Positions 22,752-32,011 of a DNA stretch of 64,000 nucleotides are shown one piece after another; positions within the stretch are counted from its first letter, which is position 1, and each line of letters begins with the position of its first letter. The position numbers were made by a program, and so were the translations under genes. The notes beneath the pieces were generated by a model that was not told the origin of the DNA, ran no database searches, and saw only the letters and a list, made by a program, of their open reading frames with translations. Source of the DNA: Peredibacter starrii (GTDB lineage Bacteria; Bdellovibrionota; Bacteriovoracia; Bacteriovoracales; Bacteriovoracaceae); assembly GCF_034259205.1 (NCBI RefSeq), contig NZ_CP139487.1, positions 186,001 to 250,000 of the forward strand. The letters are read 5' to 3'.

Positions 22752-24272
22752 GTGACTGTTAAAAGTTTACGTCTAACTTCTACGCTTTTTGTTTCTGCAC
22801 TGAGCATCAATTCTGCCATGGCCCTTCCAATCGATTGGACTGGGGTTTTTGGGGTTGATACACACAATATCTCGAACACTTGTCGTACCAGCGATGCTAT
22901 TGGAGAGGCACAAAAGCCACTACCGGGTGATGCAACTGGAACAGGCGTTCGAACAGGTACCCAGGCGCTTCGTAATGGTGACTGTGGAGCTACTTTTCAG
23001 ACCTATACTATGCGCTTGAATCCAAACATCATAGTAAACGATGGTGTAACACTTAAAGGTGAGCTTTCAAGCGGTTATCTTCGTGGCGGATTCGCTGGGG
23101 ATGATTCAGCTAATAACTACGATGGTTCTGGTAACAATGCTTACTTCTTCACGACTCCGGCTCAAAGAAGTGCTCTGAATGTTAACCAAATGTACATGGA
23201 ACTTTACGCAGATACGGCCCTGGTAAAAATAGGCCGTTTCGCTCGCGGATTCGGTATGGGAATGATTTTTGATGATGGTCGTGATCCATGGGACCGTTTT
23301 CTAACTATGTATGATGGTATCGATGCTGAAATGAAGATCGGTAATTTCAGCGTTGCTCCTTATTACGCAAAAATCTCTAGCTATAACGACACAAAAAACA
23401 AACCTCAGGGCCAGCCAGTGGGTGACTTTGATGTGCGCGAGCTTGGTCTAGTAGCTAAATACGATAACAAGAACAAAGATTTTATCGCGAGTATCCTGTA
23501 CGCGAAGCGTTCATCGGAAGCGAAGAACTCGCTCTACAATTCAACGACTGATGGTTCAACTCCTGCAGATGCAGAAATTGATCGAGGCAAAACGGACATC
23601 ACAATTATTGATGGTTTCGTTTCAAAAAAATGGAACAAGTTCAAAGTGACAGCTGAAGCAGCACTTATGACAGGAGATTATGGCCAAGTTTATGCTAAAG
23701 GTGATGATTCGAAGATCTCTGCGAGCTCAGGCGTTGTTGATCTTAAGTATGACCTAAATCCAAAATGGGACATGGGTTTCCTTGCAGGTCAAGCAAGTGG
23801 TGACAAAGGCTCTAGTGATAAGTTTGAAGCGGCTTATATGCACCCGAACTTCCAAATTGCAGACCTTATGTTCCGTTATAACTATGCGGCCTTCAATGAA
23901 GGTGGAAAATCGATTTTCGATTCTTCAATCACGAACGCTCGTTTCTTCAAGCTATATGGTAACTACAAAACTGATAAGTGGACTTGGAAAGGTGCCTTAA
24001 TCATGGCTAACGCACTTGAGACTGCCAAAGCCGGATCTCCATCTTATCATCATGAAGAGAACTACCGCTTTGATTCAGATTTCAAACAAGACAAAAACTA
24101 CGGTTGGGAAATCGACCTAGGCTTTGATTACCGTTGGAATCCGAACGTTACAATCGGTGGTTACTACGGTTACTGGATGGTGGGAGATTACTACGCTTTC
24201 ACGAACGCTGCTAAAGAACTGTCGCTCTCAAACGTGCACGGTGGCGGTCTAAGAGCGACTCTCGAATTCTAA
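22752..24272 (+). CDS. Porin-like outer-membrane beta-barrel protein
   Basis: A 506-residue protein. GTG at 22752 is the start: GGAG lies five bases upstream, and it gives a clean signal peptide (ending NSAMA before LPIDW), while the longer open frame upstream would place the promoter inside the gene. The mature chain alternates aromatic and polar residues in strands (YMELYADTALVKIGRFARG, WEIDLGFDYRW, GGYYGYWMVG) and ends in ATLEF, the BAM recognition pattern. It resembles large substrate-specific porins; substrate unknown. The stop is ten bases from a convergent gene. Confidence 0.7.
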   Translation: MTVKSLRLTSTLFVSALSINSAMALPIDWTGVFGVDTHNISNTCRTSDAIGEAQKPLPGDATGTGVRTGTQALRNGDCGATFQTYTMRLNPNIIVNDGVTLKGELSSGYLRGGFAGDDSANNYDGSGNNAYFFTTPAQRSALNVNQMYMELYADTALVKIGRFARGFGMGMIFDDGRDPWDRFLTMYDGIDAEMKIGNFSVAPYYAKISSYNDTKNKPQGQPVGDFDVRELGLVAKYDNKNKDFIASILYAKRSSEAKNSLYNSTTDGSTPADAEIDRGKTDITIIDGFVSKKWNKFKVTAEAALMTGDYGQVYAKGDDSKISASSGVVDLKYDLNPKWDMGFLAGQASGDKGSSDKFEAAYMHPNFQIADLMFRYNYAAFNEGGKSIFDSSITNARFFKLYGNYKTDKWTWKGALIMANALETAKAGSPSYHHEENYRFDSDFKQDKNYGWEIDLGFDYRWNPNVTIGGYYGYWMVGDYYAFTNAAKELSLSNVHGGGLRATLEF

Positions 24273-24282
24273 TTTTCTAATC

Positions 24283-26373
24283 TTATCTGTACATGCTGTA
24301 CTGATTGTACTGCATGTACGGATTATAGTTCTGATACATCTGCTGCTGAGGATACATCTGATTCCCAGCTCCCCACTGAAAGTTATATCCACCCTGCATT
24401 TGATACCCACCATAAGCTTGAGCACCTAGCGGCTGAGAATAATACTGATATGGATTCTGCTGCTGCATGAACATGTTCTGCTGAGCATACGGTGTCTGCG
24501 GATACTGATAGTTCTGCGGAGTCATCTGCGCTTGCTGTTGCGGCCATTGGAAATTGTAAACTCCATTCTGACCTTGCTGAGGCTGTTGGGCCTCTGCGGC
24601 TCTTGGCTGAGGTCTAGTCGTGTCCTCAGGAAAAGAATCCTGCTTAGGAACTCTCTCTTCAACAACCTCTTCACCATTTTGAGCGGCAATGTAACGACGA
24701 CCTTGGGCCTCAAGTTCGCCATATGATTTCGCCTTCGCATCGTATTCGGCCGCACGTTCTTCATCAATTTTGTTGTAGTGCTGAAGAAGGGCCGTTAATT
24801 CCTGGATACGCTCAACAGTGTCCTGGATACACTTCTGAGCATTACGCCAGTATTTGAAACAATAACCATTTGGTTGTTGAACTCTTTCGTATTCGCTCTG
24901 AATTTCAGCGCTGAAGTTCTGACTACGAATTTGAATATTCTGGCGCATGCGTTTTGCCAGTTGCGCGTAGTAATCAGATTTACCAGTCGTTTGACCAGTA
25001 CGAATTTCATAGTTTTCTCTCTCAGTTTCAAGTTGGGATTTGAATGCCTGACGAGCAGAAGTAACACGAGACGCGGCTACAGATGGAGTGATCACCACGT
25101 TTTCTTGCTTAGAACCAAGACGGTGATAGTTATCAAGACTGATCATAATCGAGTTAAGCTTCTCAGCTTCTTCGAAACGACCGTCTTCAATTAACTTTTT
25201 CGTTTGAACACCAGTGAAGTAAGGCTTCTGTCTATAAGTCGAAAGTTCAGCAAGAACAACTTTTAATTCTTCTTGTTTGGCCTTCTTCGCGTCACCTTCA
25301 AGGTCCACCATTTGCTGATAAAGACTGATGGCCAGGTCAATTTTAGGTTGAACGATGTAGCGCTCAAAATCACCCATGACCTTCAAATCATCTTCAGTGT
25401 ATTTACCTTTAAGAATGGCCTCTGCTGACTTCTTCGCTGATTCAAGAATCAGACGATCACGAACTTGTCCAAGCTGCGCGCTGTAGTCTTCATACTTTTC
25501 AAGGAAGTCGGCCACTTTGTAATATTCATTGATCGGACAATCTTTTAGTTTTGCCGCCTCTGCATCCAGACGCTCTTTTTCTTCATCCGCTAGAGTCAGA
25601 AGATTTTTAACTTGTGGATGGGCTTGCTCGTAATAGTCACAACGATCTACTGCTTCAAACGTTCCATACTTCGCCTTCACCATTGGTGATGATGGACCGT
25701 GAGAAAGAAACAGAAGTCTTCCTGATTGCTCAATTCCGTTGAATTTTTCATTCGCCTGAGAACTATAAATGGCCTTTGGATCTACCTTGCCATTAACAAT
25801 CACTCCAGACTTCTGAAGACATTCTTCAAAACCTTTAAGTGTTGGTTTGAAAACCATCTCTTCATATTTTTCGAATTCGCCATTTTTAACTTTCGCAATT
25901 TTGTACTTACAGCCTTGATCAGAACATTCGCCAGTACTGTTGAATTTTACTTCAATGGCATAGGCCTTCTTACCCTGAATCTCTGGTTGTTTTAATTTCC
26001 AATCAAGCATGCTTGAGCAGTTAGAAATCATGTCAGGAGATTTAACTGTCAGAGTGCCTTGACGAGGATCGTGAACGATATCGAGCTTACCGTCTTTTTC
26101 CATGATTAAAGACGTGATATAACTTAAAGGTAATGAGGTTTGATCGTTTTCTTCACACTTATTATTTGTCGTAGAAGAGGCCCCACCACTCGGTTTAACT
26201 TCCGGCACTGGCTTCGAGCTACTTCCCACAGTCGTGCTGCTCCCACCTTCACCAGTTCTACTTACATGCTTAGGTTCCAGCGATTCCTGATATGAATTCA
26301 AGGAACCCAAAATACCCTGAGCGTAGACTGGCATCGTTGCCATCGAAAGCAGTAGGATCGAAAACTTTTTCAT
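24283..26373 (-). CDS. Secreted coiled-coil protein with Q/N/Y-rich C-terminus
   Basis: A 696-residue protein with a signal peptide ending PVYA. Residues about 20-60 are Ser/Gly-rich, 80-230 form a domain with five or six cysteines, and 240-590 are long charged helices likely to form coiled coil. The last 90 or so residues are built almost entirely of Gln, Asn, Tyr, Pro, Met and Gly (PQNYQYPQTPYAQQ, YQNYNPYMQY), a composition seen in yeast prion domains and some biofilm matrix proteins. GAGGA precedes the ATG. Function unknown. Confidence 0.6.
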   Translation of the reverse strand: MKKFSILLLSMATMPVYAQGILGSLNSYQESLEPKHVSRTGEGGSSTTVGSSSKPVPEVKPSGGASSTTNNKCEENDQTSLPLSYITSLIMEKDGKLDIVHDPRQGTLTVKSPDMISNCSSMLDWKLKQPEIQGKKAYAIEVKFNSTGECSDQGCKYKIAKVKNGEFEKYEEMVFKPTLKGFEECLQKSGVIVNGKVDPKAIYSSQANEKFNGIEQSGRLLFLSHGPSSPMVKAKYGTFEAVDRCDYYEQAHPQVKNLLTLADEEKERLDAEAAKLKDCPINEYYKVADFLEKYEDYSAQLGQVRDRLILESAKKSAEAILKGKYTEDDLKVMGDFERYIVQPKIDLAISLYQQMVDLEGDAKKAKQEELKVVLAELSTYRQKPYFTGVQTKKLIEDGRFEEAEKLNSIMISLDNYHRLGSKQENVVITPSVAASRVTSARQAFKSQLETERENYEIRTGQTTGKSDYYAQLAKRMRQNIQIRSQNFSAEIQSEYERVQQPNGYCFKYWRNAQKCIQDTVERIQELTALLQHYNKIDEERAAEYDAKAKSYGELEAQGRRYIAAQNGEEVVEERVPKQDSFPEDTTRPQPRAAEAQQPQQGQNGVYNFQWPQQQAQMTPQNYQYPQTPYAQQNMFMQQQNPYQYYSQPLGAQAYGGYQMQGGYNFQWGAGNQMYPQQQMYQNYNPYMQYNQYSMYR

Positions 26374-26442
26374 AATGTCCTCAAAACAGAAGTTGAGTTA
26401 TCTCACCTTCTATTCGGACAGGAGGCCTTGAAACTTAAGCAT

Positions 26443-28440
26443 TTACATGAGGGTATAGGGGTCGATATCGATCTTGTAGCTGACTGAACTCATGGATTTG
26501 TAGTTCATCTCGAAGGATTTCAAAAGGTTGTGGAGTTGAGCAAGGTCCCCAGATTTTAGCAAAATTGACCAAGTAAACTGGTTGGCCTTCTTTTCAATGT
26601 TCGCCGGACGCGGGCCCAAAACCGAGACTTCTGGAAAGTGCTGGGCCACCAAACCTTTGATCATTGCTCCAGCGTGCTCTGTAACATGGCCAATAAGTTT
26701 GTCCTGAAAGCGGGAAGAAAAGTGAATCATCGCCAGACGTTTAAAAGGCGGGCAATCACACAGCTCACGAATTTTTAGTTCGTCCTGATAGAATTGATGA
26801 AAGTCGTGGTTCTTCACAATCTGAAACAGTGAGTTCTCTGGATTAAGAGTCTGAATTAGAACTCTTCCATCTTGAGAATAACGACCAGCTCGACCGGCAA
26901 CTTGAGTGAGTGTTTGATAAACTCTTTCTGAAGAGCGGAAGTCTGGAAAGTTTAATTGGTTATCGATACCTAAAATGAGAACGAGTTTTACCTTCTCAAA
27001 GTTGTGACCCTTCGAAAGCATTTGAGTTCCCACCATGAGATCGATCTTTCCAGCGTGGAAATCTCCAAGACGCTCTTCCAACTGTTTAAAGGTTTTGATT
27101 TCGTCACGATCAAAACGTTCAATGACTTTCTCTGGAAAAATTCTTTTTAGAACCTCTTCGACTTTCTCAGTTCCAAAGCCCTTATGAGACATCGTCATAC
27201 ATCCACAAGCTGGACATTGAGATGGCATCGGTTCTTTATACTCGCAGTGATGACAAGCAAGTTGGTGCTTACGCTTATAATAGCGAAGAGTAATGGCACA
27301 GTTAGGACAATTAAACTGATGTCCACAACCACGGCATTGAATGTAACTAGAAAAGCCAAGACGATTTACGAAAACGAGAACCTGCTCTTTTTTCTCGAGG
27401 GCCTCTTTAATCGTTTCAATTGATTTCGGAACCAGTGGCCATATATCATCTTCACTCTTATCCGACTTATCGCGAGCATCAATCAATCTGATTTCAGGAA
27501 GGAATGCATTCCCTGCACGCTCTTTCATTTCAAATAGATTCTGCTTGGGTTGGTGAAATGAATTATAGGTCTCAAGACTTGGCGTCGCTGATCCCATGAC
27601 AACCGGGATATTTAAAAGCTGGGCCTTCTTTGAGGCCACATCCCGAGCATTATAAGGACAACGATCGTCTTGTTTAAAAGACGTATCATGCTCTTCATCA
27701 ATAATGATGAGTCCTAGATTTGAAACCGGAATAAAAATCGAACTGCGCACGCCCAGGATGAGAGCGCCCTTCTTCATTGCTCGTGCTTCTTTCCAAATCT
27801 GATACTTCTGAGAATCAGAAAGTTCTGAGTGATAAGAGAAGATCGGAGCATCTAGATATTTGGCGAAAGTATGAATGAATTGCGGAGTGAGGTTAATTTC
27901 CGGAAGAAGAAATAACACACTCTTCCCTGCTTCAATTGTCGACTTAATAAGATCAAGATAAACGACAGTTTTACCACTGCCGGTCACGCCATGGACCAAT
28001 GTTCTTTTGAAACTGCCCAGACCCTCGCGAATAGATTCAATGATAGATTTCTGAACGGGGTTCGGTACAAACTCCAGAGGTTGGCCCTCACCCAAAGTCT
28101 GTTCAAGTTCACGTGGTCGTTTCAGGACATGAGGCAAACAATCAAAGATCAATTGTCCCAAACTGTAATGATAATACTGGGACATCCATTCATAGAGTTG
28201 AAGTTCGGCCTCACCGAGTTTCCAATCAGGAACGATGTCTTTAATGGATTTAATTTTATCAACTGGAGTATCAGCGTATTCTTTAGATTTTGATTCATCC
28301 ACACTGACCACACAACCAAGTTCAGAACGTTTTCCCAGTGGAACTTCTACAACCTGGCCGCGTACGAGGTCCCCTTCATAGTGATAAAGAAGACCTACGT
28401 TTTTTTGAGGATAGTTTACGGCAATGCGGGCAACTTTCAT
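26443..28440 (-). CDS. priA: Primosomal replication restart helicase PriA
   Basis: A 665-residue superfamily 2 helicase that reloads the replisome at stalled forks. An N-terminal DNA-binding region is followed by Walker A GVTGSGKT (151-158), DEEH (248-251), and the cysteine-rich zinc module CRGCGHQFNCPNC...CHHCEY...CPACGC, then helicase motifs GTQMLSKGHNF and QVAGRAGR. The ATG overlaps the stop of the preceding gene (TAATG). It is slightly shorter than E. coli PriA (732). Confidence 0.96.
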   Translation of the reverse strand: MKVARIAVNYPQKNVGLLYHYEGDLVRGQVVEVPLGKRSELGCVVSVDESKSKEYADTPVDKIKSIKDIVPDWKLGEAELQLYEWMSQYYHYSLGQLIFDCLPHVLKRPRELEQTLGEGQPLEFVPNPVQKSIIESIREGLGSFKRTLVHGVTGSGKTVVYLDLIKSTIEAGKSVLFLLPEINLTPQFIHTFAKYLDAPIFSYHSELSDSQKYQIWKEARAMKKGALILGVRSSIFIPVSNLGLIIIDEEHDTSFKQDDRCPYNARDVASKKAQLLNIPVVMGSATPSLETYNSFHQPKQNLFEMKERAGNAFLPEIRLIDARDKSDKSEDDIWPLVPKSIETIKEALEKKEQVLVFVNRLGFSSYIQCRGCGHQFNCPNCAITLRYYKRKHQLACHHCEYKEPMPSQCPACGCMTMSHKGFGTEKVEEVLKRIFPEKVIERFDRDEIKTFKQLEERLGDFHAGKIDLMVGTQMLSKGHNFEKVKLVLILGIDNQLNFPDFRSSERVYQTLTQVAGRAGRYSQDGRVLIQTLNPENSLFQIVKNHDFHQFYQDELKIRELCDCPPFKRLAMIHFSSRFQDKLIGHVTEHAGAMIKGLVAQHFPEVSVLGPRPANIEKKANQFTWSILLKSGDLAQLHNLLKSFEMNYKSMSSVSYKIDIDPYTLM

Positions 28441-29435
28441 TAAAGTAGAAATTCTGGACGAAGCTCAGAAGATTCTTTTCCTTTTAAAATCTGGTCCCAA
28501 TTATTCAAGCGACGAACTAGATCAGCTTCCTTCTCAACATAGTGACGAAGGTTTGTGATCTCAACTTGATAACTCTGGCCGTTTAAACTCTTAATCAAAA
28601 TGTATCGAGGCATGGCGTGAGTTCCGTTTGCAAGCCAATAGTCCTTGCAAACCATCTCTAGTTCGCCCGCCTGTGACTTATAACGAATTTTTTGAAGGTC
28701 ACGCGACTTATACGCGAATACTGCCTCAAACGGGCCAGCATTAACGACCCAGGCAATCTGGCCATCATCACGAGAAAGTTTCACCTGCTTCGTGTCTGTG
28801 TACATAGATTCATTCATGATTCGTTCCGCACGCTCACGTGCCTCGCGATCATCCGGACGCATTGGATTTACTTCCGTTTTCTTGGCGTTTCTGTCTTTGG
28901 CGATTGTTACGAGGTAACGTTTATAATCCGCCAGGAACTCCACTTTTTCACGGTTGATAAGTTCATTATTCAAACGAACCGGCACACCCAATTGCTTTAA
29001 GTAGTTCACCATGTGTGAACCATTATTCAGCGTCAGGCTATTAATCAATGAAAAGAAAAGTCCGCGCTCAAGCTGCTCGATATCCGTCTTCACTGTGTAA
29101 GAAGTAAAGTTCGGATAATAGATCTTATGCTCAAGAGACGATTCAGAAAAAGTCGCGTTCTTGTAACGAGTCTGAGCAATTTTCAAACTATCGTTCGGAT
29201 TATGAGTGATGAAGATCTTATAGAAATCTTCCGGTCTTGAGTCTTGAACAAGTGAAGCGTCCTGGGTTGTGGCAGGAGTTTTTTCTTCACCCATTTTTTT
29301 CACTACCATTGTTAGTGAAATTCCGTTTCCAGTTACATCCGGATTAGATCCGTGACGAAACAAAGATTCTACTGTCGGGACATATGCGTGAGCAGCAGAG
29401 GCAAGAAACAAAGAAGCGAGGACAATTTTGATCAT
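28440..29435 (-). CDS. Secreted protein of unknown function between galU and priA
   Basis: A 331-residue protein with a signal peptide ending AHA before YVPTVES. No cysteine-rich motif or catalytic triad stands out; there is a charged helical region at about 180-215 (DDREARERAERI) and a beta-rich C-terminal half. It shares overlaps with both neighbours: ATGA with galU and TAATG with priA, so it is translated from a galU-initiated transcript. Family not recognised. Confidence 0.6.
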   Translation of the reverse strand: MIKIVLASLFLASAAHAYVPTVESLFRHGSNPDVTGNGISLTMVVKKMGEEKTPATTQDASLVQDSRPEDFYKIFITHNPNDSLKIAQTRYKNATFSESSLEHKIYYPNFTSYTVKTDIEQLERGLFFSLINSLTLNNGSHMVNYLKQLGVPVRLNNELINREKVEFLADYKRYLVTIAKDRNAKKTEVNPMRPDDREARERAERIMNESMYTDTKQVKLSRDDGQIAWVVNAGPFEAVFAYKSRDLQKIRYKSQAGELEMVCKDYWLANGTHAMPRYILIKSLNGQSYQVEITNLRHYVEKEADLVRRLNNWDQILKGKESSELRPEFLL

Positions 29436-30316
29436 ACTGAAATTCCATGTTTTACAAGTCGGCTCTTCAAAGACGCCAGGAATGTGTCTCTAATCTCAGG
29501 GTCTTTAAGTGCAAAATCAATTGTAGCATCAAGGTAGCCATGAACGTTACCAGTGTCATATCTTTCCCCATCAAAGCGATAGGCAAAGACGTCTTGACTC
29601 TGACAAAGAACATTAATGGCATCTGTTAACTGATATTCGTTACCGGCACCGCGAGGAATTTTCTCAAGGATTGAAAAGATTTTCGGAGTGAGAATATAGC
29701 GGCCAGGTGTCGCAAGATTTGTAGGGGCATCTTCTGGTTTTGGTTTCTCCACCATGCCCGTCATTCGAAGAGTTTTTTCGTCAACGATCTCACCTTTCAC
29801 AATTCCGTATTTAGGCGTGTCTTGTTTAGGAACTTCCATCACACCAATCACCGGTGCACCGTTATTCACAAGTGATACATCCATAAGTTGCTTGATCGCC
29901 GGGTTGTCGTTAATCACAATATCGTCACCCAGAAGAATCGCGAATGGTTCATCACCAATCATGTTCTTGGCACAAAGAACTGCGTGACCAAGACCAAGTT
30001 GTTCTTTTTGACGAACGCTAGTCACGTCCACCATTGAACCGATCTTACGAATCAGATCGAGCTCTTTCATTTTATTATTTCTTTCAAGGAACGCTTCTAG
30101 TTCCTGGTTACGATCGAAGTAATCTTCCACAGAAAATTTACCCGAAGAAGTTACGAAGATGATTTGTTCAATGCCAGCTTCCACTGCTTCCTGAACAATG
30201 TAATGAATCATGGGAACATTAATGATGGGGATGATCTCTTTTGCGATTTGTTTCGTCGCTGGAAGAAATCTAGTTCCTTTACCTGCAATGGGAATGATCG
30301 CTTTTCTGATTTTCAT
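29432..30316 (-). CDS. galU: UTP-glucose-1-phosphate uridylyltransferase
   Basis: A 294-residue enzyme making UDP-glucose for envelope polysaccharides. AIIPIAGKGTRFLPATK is the nucleotide-binding signature, and IPIINVPMIHYIV, AILLGDDI (metal Asp pair) and GMVEKP are the GalU signatures. AAGGA lies before the ATG. It heads a minus-strand operon galU - secreted protein - priA and is divergent from the FadL-like gene only 44 bases away. Confidence 0.95.
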   Translation of the reverse strand: MKIRKAIIPIAGKGTRFLPATKQIAKEIIPIINVPMIHYIVQEAVEAGIEQIIFVTSSGKFSVEDYFDRNQELEAFLERNNKMKELDLIRKIGSMVDVTSVRQKEQLGLGHAVLCAKNMIGDEPFAILLGDDIVINDNPAIKQLMDVSLVNNGAPVIGVMEVPKQDTPKYGIVKGEIVDEKTLRMTGMVEKPKPEDAPTNLATPGRYILTPKIFSILEKIPRGAGNEYQLTDAINVLCQSQDVFAYRFDGERYDTGNVHGYLDATIDFALKDPEIRDTFLASLKSRLVKHGISV

Positions 30317-30324
30317 AAATGTCC

Positions 30325-30353
30325 TTGTTTAAGAGAAAATAATTCTCTACATT
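30325..30353 (+). promoter_or_regulatory. Promoter of the FadL-like gene, probably leaderless
   Basis: TTGTTT (30325-30330), 17-base spacer, TACATT (30348-30353). The predicted start is 30360, one base before the ATG, and no Shine-Dalgarno sequence exists in the 15 bases upstream. Confidence 0.5.
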
Positions 30354-30360
30354 TTTCTAT

Positions 30361-31257
30361 ATGAAGAAAGTAATTATTTTAGCTGCCTTATGTCTCATGG
30401 GCCAGTCTGCATGGGCCCAAATTCGTGATTTTCAGACTACTCGCTTAATGTCTACTGCCGGTGCCGGTGTTGCGAGTATATTATCTACCGAAGCCGCCAT
30501 ATTAAATCCAGCCTCGTCGGCGTTTTTTAGTGGTTCGAGTTTTTCCTATCAGGGTTATTCTACGGCGCTGAAGGACGAGAACGAGTTGCGTAAGGCCGCA
30601 AATGATGAATTTCCGGGTAACAACCGTTCTCAAGGTGCGTTCTTATCCGATCATTCTGGTGCGGTAAAGGGCGGCGTGGCCTATCTGACTCAGGATGAGA
30701 ATAACTTCGAACGCGAAAAAATGGTGCTTCATGGCTCGGCTGCAATGGGTCCATCGACTGCTATGGGTGTGAGCTATAACTACGTTCAAGACACTCTTCC
30801 AAATTCTTATAAAGATCGCCATCAAACTCACCATCAAATGTCACTTGGTATGACTCATTTTGCTGCCGATGACATGATTCTTGGGATTGTGATTCTAGAT
30901 CCAACTCGCACCAATTCAGGGGACGAGCGTTTAATTGCTGGTTTCCAATACACCATCACGAACCGTTTTATGTTAATTGGGGACGTGGGTACTCAATACA
31001 CGAAGGCCTGGTCAGAAAAGTATCTCTGGAGAGCTGCAGTTCAGCTCAACATCTTCAGTGACTTCTTCATTCGTGTTGGTCAGTTCTACGATAATGTTAC
31101 TGAGTTCAAAGGAACCGGCTGGGGTGTTGCCTGGATGGGTCCTCGCCTTGGACTTGAATTCGCGCAAAAATATTCCGACCAAATTGGTGACGGTAATTAC
31201 ATCTACGAAGGTGAATCACTCGTAGACACCTCACTTTCTGCCATCATAAAGTTCTAA
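30361..31257 (+). CDS. FadL/PorV-like outer-membrane protein
   Basis: A 298-residue exported protein with signal peptide ending SAWA. The mature N-terminus has STAGAGVASILSTEAAILNPA, close to the FadL/PorV-like signature in which a plug loop follows the first strand. The rest alternates in barrel style and ends AIIKF. FadL-family proteins take up hydrophobic molecules; PorV-like ones serve type 9 secretion in other phyla, which I have no evidence for here. No ribosome binding site is visible. Confidence 0.6.
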   Translation: MKKVIILAALCLMGQSAWAQIRDFQTTRLMSTAGAGVASILSTEAAILNPASSAFFSGSSFSYQGYSTALKDENELRKAANDEFPGNNRSQGAFLSDHSGAVKGGVAYLTQDENNFEREKMVLHGSAAMGPSTAMGVSYNYVQDTLPNSYKDRHQTHHQMSLGMTHFAADDMILGIVILDPTRTNSGDERLIAGFQYTITNRFMLIGDVGTQYTKAWSEKYLWRAAVQLNIFSDFFIRVGQFYDNVTEFKGTGWGVAWMGPRLGLEFAQKYSDQIGDGNYIYEGESLVDTSLSAIIKF

Positions 31258-31288
31258 TTTTACGGTCATATCCACCGATAAGCTGGGT

Positions 31289-32011
31289 ATGGCCACAACT
31301 AAGTCCGCTAAAGAAGTCCGTGAAGAACGGGAGAAGATGCTCGTATTAAAACACAAATACGACAATCGCATTACTATCACTAAATACGGAAAAGAATGTT
31401 TGGACGCTGGCGATTACGCCACCGCTCTTCAACGTTTCACCGAGTACATGGACATCATGGCCGAAGTGAAGCACGTGAAGGATTTCTACTCTCTTAAAAC
31501 CGGACATTTTGATTCAAAGTCCGACATCACAGAAATGCTCATGATGAGTCACGTGTTCTTTGAAATGGCCCGTATCTATGACGCCGTTCCAAAGTTTCAG
31601 GAAGACTCACGCCGCTGTCTTGAGCAGTTTGTTGCCTTCTCGGCCAATCAACCTTATCAGGTTGTGAACTCAGAACTGATTCGTAAGCATTTAAAAAAAT
31701 CAGTTTTCAAAAATCCGGATGCTTTTCGGGACGCTTATCAACAAATCTATGTTCAATCTAAGAAGTGTTATGTCGTGACATTCTGTTATGGTCACGAGCA
31801 TCCAGTAACAAATGAGTTCCGTGAGTTTAAAGACTGGCTTCTTAATTACAAAACCGGCCAGGAACTAGTGCGTTTATATTATGGCCATTCATCAACCGCC
31901 GTTACTCGCTGGGAAAAAAGTCCTGCCATGCACCTCGTGGCGCGATTATTCATTCGCCCGGCCCTGGTTTTGTTTTCAAAAACGATCCTTCGCCTTATAC
32001 TAACTAAATGA
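31289..32011 (+). CDS. CFI-box C-terminal protein with helical N-terminus
   Basis: A 240-residue protein. The N-terminal 140 residues are helical with a TPR-like stretch (CLDAGDYATALQRFTEYMDI). The C-terminal 75 residues match the CFI-box module: CYVVTFCYG, an FREFKDWLL helix, GQELVRLYYGHS, and a final hydrophobic helix RLFIRPALVLFSKTILR. The module is often found at protein C-termini in deltaproteobacteria-like genomes; its role is unknown. The stop overlaps the permease start by 4 bases (ATGA). No strong ribosome binding site precedes the ATG. Confidence 0.6.
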   Translation: MATTKSAKEVREEREKMLVLKHKYDNRITITKYGKECLDAGDYATALQRFTEYMDIMAEVKHVKDFYSLKTGHFDSKSDITEMLMMSHVFFEMARIYDAVPKFQEDSRRCLEQFVAFSANQPYQVVNSELIRKHLKKSVFKNPDAFRDAYQQIYVQSKKCYVVTFCYGHEHPVTNEFREFKDWLLNYKTGQELVRLYYGHSSTAVTRWEKSPAMHLVARLFIRPALVLFSKTILRLILTK

